Of a stretch of 64,000 bases of DNA, positions 45,647 to 53,370 are shown in pieces. Source of the DNA: Lyngbya sp. PCC 8106 (GTDB lineage Bacteria > Cyanobacteriota > Cyanobacteriia > Cyanobacteriales > Microcoleaceae); the NCBI RefSeq assembly GCF_000169095.1, contig NZ_AAVU01000019.1, forward strand, positions 62,001 to 126,000, given 5' to 3'. The position numbers and the translations under genes are program-made. Positions within the stretch are counted from its first letter, which is position 1; every line of letters begins with the position of its first letter. The notes beneath the pieces are model-generated. The model saw nothing but the letters and a program-made list of their open reading frames with translations, did no database searches and had not been told where the DNA came from.

Positions 45647-46648
45647 ATGCAAGAGATTATTAGCAACAGCAGCGCTCGGCGCCACGAAAACTTGATACAA
45701 GTGGTTCAGAGTTACTATCAACTTACTAAACCTAGAATTATTCTTCTACTCCTGATCACCACCGCCGCCGGGATGTGGTTAGCAGCCAAAGGAGAAGTTG
45801 ATCCCCTGTTATTGGTGATTACTCTGGCGAGTGGTACTTTTGCCGCAGGTTCAGCCAACACCATCAACTGTATCTATGACAGCGACATCGACTACATCAT
45901 GGAACGGACACGCTGGAGGCCGATTCCCTCTGGACGAGTCAAACCCCGTCATGCTTTATTCTTTGCGATCGCTCTAGCGGTTCTTTCCTTTTCCTTACTG
46001 ACTGTATTTGCCAACCTATTGGCAGCCGTATTAGCGATGTTAGGCATTGCCTTCTATGTCGTGATCTACACCCATTGGTTAAAGCGCAATAGTGTTCAAA
46101 ATATTGTCATTGGTGGTGCAGCCGGTGCCATTCCTCCTTTAGTCGGTTGGGCAGCAGTTACTGGAGATTTAAGCTGGGCGGCTTGGCTTCTATTTCTGAT
46201 CATCTTTTTGTGGACTCCCCCTCATTTCTGGGCGTTGGCAATTATGATTCGCGATGAATATAAAGAAGTCGGTGTTCCCATGTTACCTGTGATTGCCGGA
46301 GATGAACCCACTGCCAAACAAATCTGGGTTTACACTTTAATTATGATTCCCTTCACCTTCATGCTGGTTTATCCTTTACATACCAGTGGTATCGTTTACG
46401 CCGCGATCGCTTTGGGTTTAGGAGCTATTTTTGTTCAGAAAGCTTGGCAGTTGTTACAGTCTCCTGAAGATCAAAAAGTTGCTCGTTCTTTGTTTAAATA
46501 TTCCATCTTGTACATGATGTTGCTTTGTACTGGAATGGTGATTGATAGTTTACCCGTGACTCATCACATTGTTACCGCTTTCGGCGATCATTTCCACAGT
46601 TGGATGGGTAGTGCCGTTGCCATGGTTTCATCGATTTGTCAGGGATAA
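45647..46648 (+). CDS. ctaB: Protoheme IX farnesyltransferase
   Basis: The 333-residue UbiA-family membrane enzyme adds a farnesyl group to protoheme to give heme O, the substrate of CtaA. The prenyl-diphosphate site is NCIYDSDIDYIMERTRWRP, and the second conserved loop begins WTPPHFWALAI. Length and topology (about eight or nine helices) are normal. It shares a transcript with ctaA, and a terminator hairpin follows. Confidence 0.95.
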   Translation: MQEIISNSSARRHENLIQVVQSYYQLTKPRIILLLLITTAAGMWLAAKGEVDPLLLVITLASGTFAAGSANTINCIYDSDIDYIMERTRWRPIPSGRVKPRHALFFAIALAVLSFSLLTVFANLLAAVLAMLGIAFYVVIYTHWLKRNSVQNIVIGGAAGAIPPLVGWAAVTGDLSWAAWLLFLIIFLWTPPHFWALAIMIRDEYKEVGVPMLPVIAGDEPTAKQIWVYTLIMIPFTFMLVYPLHTSGIVYAAIALGLGAIFVQKAWQLLQSPEDQKVARSLFKYSILYMMLLCTGMVIDSLPVTHHIVTAFGDHFHSWMGSAVAMVSSICQG

Positions 46649-46682
46649 CCCTCAAAAGATAACAACTGAATAAAATCACTTT

Positions 46683-46716
46683 CAGGTAGGCATCGTTTGT
46701 CTACCTGTTTGTTTTG
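46683..46716 (+). terminator. Terminator after ctaAB
   Basis: CAGGTAG (46683-46689) pairs with CTACCTG (46701-46707), followed by TTTGTTTT. Confidence 0.8.
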
Positions 46717-46835
46717 AACTAGAGTTTGAACTAGACATAGAATTTTTGCATAAACTGACACTCAACCTTCTATCAGGTCTTCGGCAGGTTAAGATAAAAT
46801 TTGTCTTATCCTTCACCCCCAAAAACAAATCCATC

Positions 46836-47048
46836 ATGTCTGACTTTGACACAGGTTTACCCAGTATTCGCCAAGTTCAAACCTATACTCAAGAGAAACA
46901 GCCGATCGAAATCAAGCTACTCACGAATGATATCCTTGTAGGCACCGTATTTTGGCAAGATCATCACTGTATCTGCCTCCAAGACGAACATCAACAACCG
47001 ATACTCGTTTGGCGACAGGCGATCGCTTATATTAAACCTCAGATCTAA
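46836..47048 (+). CDS. hfq: Hfq, cyanobacterial type
   Basis: The 70-residue protein is the divergent Hfq of cyanobacteria: MSDFDTGLPSIRQVQTYTQ, then the Sm1 strand PIEIKLLTNDILVGTVFWQD and the Sm2 end AIAYIKP. It forms an Sm-like hexamer. In Synechocystis, Hfq acts at the type IV pilus base with PilB1 rather than as a classic sRNA chaperone. I chose ATG at 46836; the frame stays open 30 codons upstream without a better start. Its last four bases overlap the end of the opposing antiporter gene. Confidence 0.85.
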   Translation: MSDFDTGLPSIRQVQTYTQEKQPIEIKLLTNDILVGTVFWQDHHCICLQDEHQQPILVWRQAIAYIKPQI

Positions 47049-49399
47049 AGCGTGGCTGGTTGTTTCGTTTCCGAGGGATTGCTTTCGGTTTTTGTTGAAG
47101 ATGCAACTGTTTTAGCATTCCCTGAAGTCATAATTGGAATGAGATCACAACGAACCTGATTTAGATTTTGGAAACCACCACACAGCAACAAGTGATCGCC
47201 AGCTTGTAAGTCCATTGTCGGATGAGGCCAACGCATAAATTTTCCTTCACGGCGTAAGGCTTGCACTTGAACACTGTAGCGTCGAAGTAAATCAATTTCT
47301 GCTAAGGTTTTCCCAATCGCCAGACTATTTTCGAGGACTACTAACCACTGACAAGACACACTATCAGAGGGAAGTTTAACCTCTCCTTTTGCCAGTTGAT
47401 CTAAAATCCCTAAAGCTTCGGGTTCTCCCACTAATAGTAAACGATCACCTTTTTCCAGCGTTGTATTACTATTGGGATAATCAATTTCTTCTCCATTAGA
47501 TCGGCGAATTGCCATCACACTTACTCCACTGAGATGACGTAAATCCGTTTGTTGAATCGTCATTTTTTCTAAGGGAGAACCTTCGGGGAGAGTGTACCAT
47601 TTACTATTCATATTTTGCGCCGCCTGCTGTAAGTTGCGAGAAATTTTTACAGGAGATTCTTCTGGGCGGAGATCGAGGTAATGACTGTTGCGAATTTTCT
47701 GGGTTTGTTGTTGAATTTGATTGAGGGGTAATCCCATACTCACCAACAAATGAGTTGATAATTCTAAACTGGCTTCAAATTCGGGTTGTACGACTTCTTT
47801 GGCGCCCAAATGGTACAACAGTTCGATATCTTTATCTCGGTATGCCATCACGGTAATATCGAGGTCCGGTGAATATTCTAGCGATCGCTTTAAACACAGT
47901 CGAGTATTCATCGGATCAGGAAGCGCAATTGCCATTGTACAGGCGCGATCAACTCCAGCCGCTTCTAACACATGAGAACTTGCAGCATTCCCATACAAAT
48001 AGGGAATTTTAGCATGGCGCAACTCTTGAATTTTCCGTTCAGAATGATCAATGACAGTCACGGGATAGTCATGATTAGTCAAGATTTGTACCAAGTTTCG
48101 TCCCACTCGTCCATACCCACAAACAATCACATGATTTTGTTGAGGTAAATCGTCAGAAATTGCAATGGGTAAAGAGGTTTCTTCTAAGAGTGCAAACAAC
48201 CAAGGTACATTTTCCATCCAGTCTAATAGACGAGGAATCAGTTGTAAGACAAAAGGAGTAATCACTAAGGTTACGGCTGTTGTTCCTAAAATTAGGAGAT
48301 AAACTCGACGAGAAACTAAGCCTAAACCTTGTCCGGCGCTGGCGAGTACAAAAGAAAATTCTCCAATTTGAGCGAGTCCTAATCCGACAATAATTGAGGA
48401 TTTAATGGTATAACCAAAACTCCGAACAATCGGAATAATAATCAGTGATTTTCCCAGCACAACCAGACAAACTAATCCTAAAATCAGTTCTAAATGTTGC
48501 CACAAGAAAACCGGATCAATTAACATTCCTACAGCAACAAAAAATAAAGCGGCAAAAATATCACGCAGGGGTTCAACATAAGTCAGGGTTTGATCGGCGT
48601 ATTCTACCTCAGAAATCATTAACCCGGCGACAAAAGCCCCCATTTCAATTGAAAATCCTAAATGTTCAGTTAATAACGCAATTCCTAAACATAAAACAAC
48701 CACACCTAATAAAAACAATTCGCGGCTTTCAGTTTGAGCCAAAAAACGCAATAATGAGGGGATAATCCAAATACCCGCAGCAACAGCACCAAGCGCAAAT
48801 AATCCAATTAACAATAAACTACGCCCAACGGCTAAACCCAGGGCTTCGGGGGGTTGATCTAAAGCAGGCAGAACCGCTAACATTAAGCCTAAAGCTAAAT
48901 CCTGCACCACCAACATTCCCAACATCACTTGACCATGAGGGGTGGTGGTTTCGTTCCGTTCCATCAAACATTTGAGGACAACCGCCGTTGAGGAAAGGGA
49001 TAAAATTGCCCCGAGAAAGATGCCTTGAACCGGAGAACTCACCCAACCCACACCCAGAGAAACAACGGTTGTCAGCAGCATAGTTAGGACAATTTGTAAA
49101 CCCCCGCCCCCTAAACTGATCCCTTGCACTTTCTTGAGTTCGGCAAAAGAAAACTCTACACCGAGGGCGAATAGCAGAAACGCCACCCCAAACTGGGCAA
49201 GGGTTTCGACTTGTATTAACTCTTTGATTACACCCAGTCCCGAAGGGCCAATGACGACACCGCCAATCAGATAACCCAAGAGGGCAGGTTGTTTCAGCAA
49301 AGAGGCGAGTAAACCTCCGGCTGTGGCGGCGGCGAGAACGATCACTAAATCAACAATTAATCTAAAGTCTTCTTGCACGGATTTTAAATAAAACGACAA
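47045..49399 (-). CDS. KefB-type cation:proton antiporter with RCK domains
   Basis: The 784-residue protein has about 12 N-terminal membrane helices of the CPA2 family (residues 1-390). Next come a TrkA-N/RCK domain (VIVCGYGRVGRNLVQIL near 418) and two TrkA-C-like regions (about 580-665 and 680-760), ending in a Ser/Thr-rich tail. Such proteins exchange K+ or Na+ for protons, with gating by NAD(H) or nucleotides. The start is ATG at 49399. The gene converges on hfq with a four-base overlap of coding ends. Confidence 0.9.
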   Translation of the reverse strand: MSFYLKSVQEDFRLIVDLVIVLAAATAGGLLASLLKQPALLGYLIGGVVIGPSGLGVIKELIQVETLAQFGVAFLLFALGVEFSFAELKKVQGISLGGGGLQIVLTMLLTTVVSLGVGWVSSPVQGIFLGAILSLSSTAVVLKCLMERNETTTPHGQVMLGMLVVQDLALGLMLAVLPALDQPPEALGLAVGRSLLLIGLFALGAVAAGIWIIPSLLRFLAQTESRELFLLGVVVLCLGIALLTEHLGFSIEMGAFVAGLMISEVEYADQTLTYVEPLRDIFAALFFVAVGMLIDPVFLWQHLELILGLVCLVVLGKSLIIIPIVRSFGYTIKSSIIVGLGLAQIGEFSFVLASAGQGLGLVSRRVYLLILGTTAVTLVITPFVLQLIPRLLDWMENVPWLFALLEETSLPIAISDDLPQQNHVIVCGYGRVGRNLVQILTNHDYPVTVIDHSERKIQELRHAKIPYLYGNAASSHVLEAAGVDRACTMAIALPDPMNTRLCLKRSLEYSPDLDITVMAYRDKDIELLYHLGAKEVVQPEFEASLELSTHLLVSMGLPLNQIQQQTQKIRNSHYLDLRPEESPVKISRNLQQAAQNMNSKWYTLPEGSPLEKMTIQQTDLRHLSGVSVMAIRRSNGEEIDYPNSNTTLEKGDRLLLVGEPEALGILDQLAKGEVKLPSDSVSCQWLVVLENSLAIGKTLAEIDLLRRYSVQVQALRREGKFMRWPHPTMDLQAGDHLLLCGGFQNLNQVRCDLIPIMTSGNAKTVASSTKTESNPSETKQPATL

Positions 49400-49530
49400 A
49401 ATGTAACAACGTGTTAATTAAATATTAGGGTAGCAACTCCAAGATGGGAGTGCCATATGGACAGGGAACCGATGACCGGGAAGAATGATCAATGATCACG
49501 GGTGAGTGATAACTCAAAAGAGGTGTTTTA

Positions 49531-50451
49531 ATGAAAATTTTAAATGTATTCGCATTTTCCCCTTTTTCTAGCGGGGGGTTGAGAAAATCACGTTGGCTGA
49601 AAAGTTTGATGCTAGGTTTGATGACTGTCGGTTTGACCATGGCAATTCCGGCGAGCGCTTCTTTTCAAGTTCAGGTGAAGCCGTCTTCTCCGCAGTTAGG
49701 GGATACGGTTTCGGTGACTTTAAATGCAACGGGAAATACACCGAGTTCTAACCCTACTGTGGTATTAAATGGTAAAACTTATCCGATGTTTCCTCTCAGT
49801 GGAAATCGTTATCGAGCGTTAATCCCCACAATACCGTTAGATCAGCCCGGAACTCGACAACTCCAAGTCAGTGACGGAACTCAACAGCAGAGTCTCACCG
49901 TACAAGTGCGCGATCGCAGTTTCCCTACCCAGTCTATTTGGCTGTCAGACGATAAGAACAGCATTCAGGGGACTGATTTTGAATTTGACCGAGTGGATGC
50001 CTTCAAAGCGTTAGTCACGCCGGAAAAATACTGGAATGGGCCGTTTATGCGACCGAGTGAGGGTTATGTGAGTACCATTTATGGGGTGCGTCGCTATTAC
50101 AACGGTGAATTTGCTGAAGATTATTACCATCGAGGTGTTGACTATGCGGCGGGTACGGGTTCTCCGGTAATGGCGCCGGCGGCGGGTCGGATCGCGTTGG
50201 TGGGGTTAGAGTCTCAAGGTTTTGAACTACACGGGAATACGGTGGGGATTGATCATGGTCAAGGAGTTAGCAGTATTTTGATTCATCTCAGTCGGGTTGA
50301 TGTCAAAGAAGGGGATATGGTGAAAGCTGGTCAAGTGATCGGTGGAGTGGGTTCGACGGGCATTTCCACCGGGCCGCATTTGCACTGGGGGTTATATGTT
50401 CACGCTCAAGCGGTTGATCCGGTACCTTGGCGATATGAAGGGGTAGAGTAG
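49531..50451 (+). CDS. Exported M23 metallopeptidase
   Basis: The 306-residue protein has a basic N-terminus and a signal peptide (hydrophobic part near residues 28-45, ending ASASF), a beta-rich region of about 130 residues, and a LytM/M23 domain. Zinc ligands are in YHRGVDYA (near 200) and GPHLHWGLY (near 283). M23 enzymes cut peptidoglycan cross-bridges in the periplasm. The first ATG at 49531 gives a long n-region; a later start is possible. The divergent antiporter begins 131 bases away. Confidence 0.85.
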   Translation: MKILNVFAFSPFSSGGLRKSRWLKSLMLGLMTVGLTMAIPASASFQVQVKPSSPQLGDTVSVTLNATGNTPSSNPTVVLNGKTYPMFPLSGNRYRALIPTIPLDQPGTRQLQVSDGTQQQSLTVQVRDRSFPTQSIWLSDDKNSIQGTDFEFDRVDAFKALVTPEKYWNGPFMRPSEGYVSTIYGVRRYYNGEFAEDYYHRGVDYAAGTGSPVMAPAAGRIALVGLESQGFELHGNTVGIDHGQGVSSILIHLSRVDVKEGDMVKAGQVIGGVGSTGISTGPHLHWGLYVHAQAVDPVPWRYEGVE

Positions 50452-50551
50452 GAGAAGATACTGAGGAGTTATTGTGATTCGCAGATGCTCGCTTCTAATT
50501 AAGAATCTTAACGCGATCGTAGAAAATGTTTTGATAAAATAGGGTTAATCG

Positions 50552-50702
50552 CAATGACGACCCCCGCAGCCATTTTCAATGGGTTTCCCCGTCGTTAATC
50601 ACGGGGCAATTGGCTGGTAGTCGTTAATTGTTTGGGGTTCATGGGTATAGCCCGTCAGGAACTCTGAACCCCGAAAATTGAAGATTTCAGGGTACGGGCT
50701 GG
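50552..50702 (+). ncRNA. Candidate structured RNA with a possible pseudoknot
   Basis: Nested complementary pairs build one long hairpin: CAAT/ATTG (50552/50627), ACGAC/GTCGT (50557/50620), CAGCCA/TGGCTG (50567/50611) and CCCCGT/ACGGGG (50587/50601). Next, GGGGTTCA (50634-50641) pairs with TGAACCCC (50665-50672). AGCCCGT inside that loop (50649-50655) pairs with ACGGGCT (50694-50700), giving a pseudoknot or a switch. No coding frame covers this stretch. I do not recognise the family, and the strand is assumed from the flanking genes. Confidence 0.5.
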
Positions 50703-50799
50703 TTGGGTAATTCTTGATAAACTCATCCGATGAAGTTAATTAGTTTTGCACTTCGCCGACAGTTAACGTTCCGAATTTAAAACAAAAGCTTAAGTCAAG

Positions 50800-51138
50800 T
50801 TGAAGTGGAACGGGGCGATCGCTTTAGCTTTTTTTTATATCCAAAATAGTGACTGGGAAATCTGGCATCATCTGCCGAGCAAACGTTTAGAAAAAGAATA
50901 TTTGCTGAAGCTTTCCCGAGGTTTTGGTTTAGCCAATCATAAATTAAGACTGACTCGACTCTACCCCTGGCAGCGACCTTTGATGATTTTACTAACTCCT
51001 TTATATTTGCTGTCCGATGGTTATAAACTGGCTTATTATTACTTACGTTATCGCCATGAATTTGATTCAGACTTAACGAAAGCTTGCGAGTTACAAGCAA
51101 GAATTGGTCGGTTTATCAGTCCTTTTGTGAGAGCTTAA
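50800..51138 (+). CDS. Short protein resembling a glycosyltransferase C-terminus
   Basis: The 112-residue frame opens with TTG at 50800. It contains HHLPSKRLEKEYLLKLSRGF and RPLMILLTPLYLLSDGYKL, a pattern seen at the C-terminal end of some family 2 glycosyltransferases. No catalytic domain precedes it; the upstream 348 bases are non-coding. It may be a remnant left by a deletion or a small stand-alone protein. It ends 33 bases before the next glycosyltransferase, so the two are probably cotranscribed. Confidence 0.4.
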   Translation: MKWNGAIALAFFYIQNSDWEIWHHLPSKRLEKEYLLKLSRGFGLANHKLRLTRLYPWQRPLMILLTPLYLLSDGYKLAYYYLRYRHEFDSDLTKACELQARIGRFISPFVRA

Positions 51139-51171
51139 TCCGTTTAATTTACCTACATTTTATCAAAAAAA

Positions 51172-52395
51172 GTGACTAAATTAAAAGTTTTACTGGTGCC
51201 GGATTACTTAACTTGGATTCTGGGAACTTGGGCGAAACAAATTGTCCGAGTCGGAAGCCAACACGATTATTATTTTTTCTCCCAACAGATGTTACCCTAC
51301 CATCAAAAAGAGTGGGAATCTTTAATCAAAATAGTCGATATAGTTCACGTTTTAAGCGACTTTGATTTTGATAAATTGACTCTACCCGATCCTCTCCCCT
51401 TAGTCGGTTCTATCCATCACGTTACCAATTGGCCTAAGCTAATTGCGATCGCAGAAAAAAGCGATGCAATTATGATGGTTGCCAACGAATGGAAAGAATT
51501 TGTTTGTCAACAGGGAGTGTCCGAAGAGAAGTTATTTTTGTTTAATAATGGGGTGGAACAATCTAAGTTTTATCCTCTGAACAACCGCTTAAAAGCCCGG
51601 AAACAATTGGGGATAAATTCCGAGACTCCCCTGATCGGATACAGTGCCAAATATACCAGCAATACTGATGGAAGAAAAGGGGTAAATATTCTCTTAAAAG
51701 CCTTAGAAAAGTTGGGAAATCAAGGAGAACAATTCGGAGTTTTAATCACGGGACCGGGTTGGGATAAAGTGGTTAAGGAAATTAAAAGTTATGGGATTAA
51801 TCAGGTCTATTATTTCCCTTTTCTGCCCGATAGATTAATGCCAATTTGTTATAATGCTCTCGACCTTTATGTGGTCACCTCAAAAGTTGAAGGCGGGCCG
51901 GTTCCGGTGTTAAATTGTATGGCTTGTGGTGTTCCGGTCGTCACCACACCGGTCGGAATTGTTAAAGATTATCTAGAAGATGGTGTCAACGGTTTAATAG
52001 TACCAAAAGACGATGCAGAAGCGACGGCTAATGCTATTTCTCGTCTGTTAAAATCGGAGGACTTACGCGAACAATTAGCGAAAGCGGGTCTGGAAACTGT
52101 TAATAATTATTTGACTTGGGATAAAACATTGGCGGGAATTGAAGATTTGTATCAACGAGTCTGGGAAGCAAAAGCCGATAAAAAAGAACCCGCAAAAACC
52201 AATATAAACCCGGTGCAACAGAGGGAAAGGGCGTTAAAAATCGATTCTTATTTGTGGAATTTAAAATTGGCGGCCAAAGGTCATCCCCTAGAAGGTTTGC
52301 GCGGCATCATGGAAGGAGGTTTGGCAGTGGCGGTGAGCGAAACTCCGAGACTGGCGATCGCAGAAATTCCCAAGTTGTTCAAGGGGAAGGGTTGA
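51172..52395 (+). CDS. Glycosyltransferase family 4
   Basis: The 407-residue protein has a GT-B fold. The C-terminal donor-binding domain includes PLIGYSAKYTSNTDGRKGV, VLITGPGWDK and EGGPVPVLNCMACGVPVV. The usual EX7E motif ends in Asn here instead of Glu, which is unusual. About 60 extra residues follow the GT domain. The likely role is transfer of a sugar in cell-surface polysaccharide or glycolipid synthesis; donor and acceptor are unknown. The start is GTG at 51172. Confidence 0.8.
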   Translation: MTKLKVLLVPDYLTWILGTWAKQIVRVGSQHDYYFFSQQMLPYHQKEWESLIKIVDIVHVLSDFDFDKLTLPDPLPLVGSIHHVTNWPKLIAIAEKSDAIMMVANEWKEFVCQQGVSEEKLFLFNNGVEQSKFYPLNNRLKARKQLGINSETPLIGYSAKYTSNTDGRKGVNILLKALEKLGNQGEQFGVLITGPGWDKVVKEIKSYGINQVYYFPFLPDRLMPICYNALDLYVVTSKVEGGPVPVLNCMACGVPVVTTPVGIVKDYLEDGVNGLIVPKDDAEATANAISRLLKSEDLREQLAKAGLETVNNYLTWDKTLAGIEDLYQRVWEAKADKKEPAKTNINPVQQRERALKIDSYLWNLKLAAKGHPLEGLRGIMEGGLAVAVSETPRLAIAEIPKLFKGKG

Positions 52396-52561
52396 CTTCC
52401 TCTGTGGGGTTGAGGGGCTAGCTGGCCGAACCCCGAACCAAAACCCAAAACCTAAAATCCAACCCTAATCGGCATTTCAGAACTTTTTTTGCGAAAGGGG
52501 TTGCACAAAAGCCTAGAGTGTGTGTTATGCTAGCTAGCGTTGAAGTAATAACAAACCGTAC

Positions 52562-52830
52562 AGGAAAAAAGGAGGTGATGCCCATGATTGATAGTAGTAA
52601 ACGCATGGGTCACCTGATTGGAAAATGCCGGCTGTGCGCCGGAGCTGACAATTAGAGTCAGGCTAGTTTCCCTCTGGAGCTACGGATGTTCTAGAAGGAC
52701 TGGCTGCACTCAAGAGTTCTTCCGGCAGTCAGGTTCCAATTCAGATGACCCGCTAGACCGCTCTTATCCTTAAAATGCTAAAGCTTAGTGCTGAGGCTAT
52801 TCCGGGTAAGAGCGGATAGTTATTTTAGGG
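52562..52830 (+). promoter_or_regulatory. Structured leader upstream of PCD gene
   Basis: A run of hairpins precedes the pterin-carbinolamine dehydratase gene. AGGTGA and CCCATG (52573-52586) pair with CATGGG and TCACCT (52604-52615), hiding an exceptionally strong ribosome-binding site and a start codon. Next come CCGGC/GCCGG (52628-52642), CTGAC/GTCAG (52645-52661) and a 9-base stem CCGCTCTTA/TAAGAGCGG (52758-52815). The stems look like a cis-acting regulator or attenuator. The family is not recognised. Confidence 0.5.
52584..52655 (+). CDS. 23-codon upstream ORF (leader peptide candidate)
   Basis: ATG at 52584 is preceded by AAAAAAGGAGGTGATGCCC, a 12-base match to the anti-Shine-Dalgarno end of 16S rRNA. 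It encodes MIDSSKRMGHLIGKCRLCAG plus ADN. A CxxC pair is present. Base pairing of the ribosome site with codons 8-11 suggests translation is controlled. It could be a leader peptide or a tiny protein. Confidence 0.4.
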   Translation: MIDSSKRMGHLIGKCRLCAGADN

Positions 52831-52868
52831 GTAATAAACCTCAGTAGTTAAGAGGAGAGAGCTTGAAT

Positions 52869-53150
52869 ATGTCTGAAGTCTTAAAAGAAACTCAAGTCAA
52901 GGAAATGGCGACTCAGGTTCCTGACTGGAAGGTTGAAGGAAAAGAATTAAAGCAAGTGATGACATTTAAGGATTTTGTCACTGCAATGGATTTTGTGAAC
53001 AAGTTGATTGAACCGGCTGAAGCAGCAGGACATCATCCAGATATTGCCATTTCTTACAACAAAGTAACGATTAGTTTAACTTCCCATGATGCGGGTGGTT
53101 TAACCGAAAAAGATTTTGCAATGGCGAAGCAAATTTCTAGTCTGAAGTAA
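52869..53150 (+). CDS. Pterin-4a-carbinolamine dehydratase
   Basis: The 93-residue protein matches the PCD/DCoH family: VPDWKVEGKELKQVMTFKDF and the active-site segment EAAGHHPDIAISYNKVTISL, with the paired His. It dehydrates 4a-hydroxypterins; in bacteria lacking phenylalanine hydroxylase it may protect or recycle folate/molybdopterin-type pterins. I chose ATG at 52869 over TTG two codons earlier; AGGAG lies about 11 bases upstream. A long structured leader precedes it and a terminator follows. Confidence 0.9.
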   Translation: MSEVLKETQVKEMATQVPDWKVEGKELKQVMTFKDFVTAMDFVNKLIEPAEAAGHHPDIAISYNKVTISLTSHDAGGLTEKDFAMAKQISSLK

Positions 53151-53185
53151 ATCTTTAGTTCTACTTGAAAACTTGAACACGCTAA

Positions 53186-53219
53186 GAAAACCTCACAAAA
53201 AATTCTGGTGGGGGTTTTC
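53186..53219 (+). terminator. Terminator after PCD gene
   Basis: GAAAACCTCAC pairs with GTGGGGGTTTTC across a loop of about 11 bases, and T-rich sequence follows. It lies 35 bases past the stop. Confidence 0.75.
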
Positions 53220-53370
53220 TCTGATTTGGGTTAAAATCTAAGCCAATTGAGATATTCTCTACAAAGTCTCTACATTTGGTCAAAAATAACGGATAATAGG
53301 AGGAGAGTAGTGTTGCAGTCTGAGCAACTCGATCTGATGTGATGACCGCTGTTCAGCATCTACGAACCCT

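Noticed and set aside
52562..52700. A fragment of 16S rRNA, because of GGAGGTGAT
   Set aside because: Only about 12 bases match, as a complement of the 3' end, and they sit the right distance before an ATG. It is a ribosome-binding site, not an rRNA piece.
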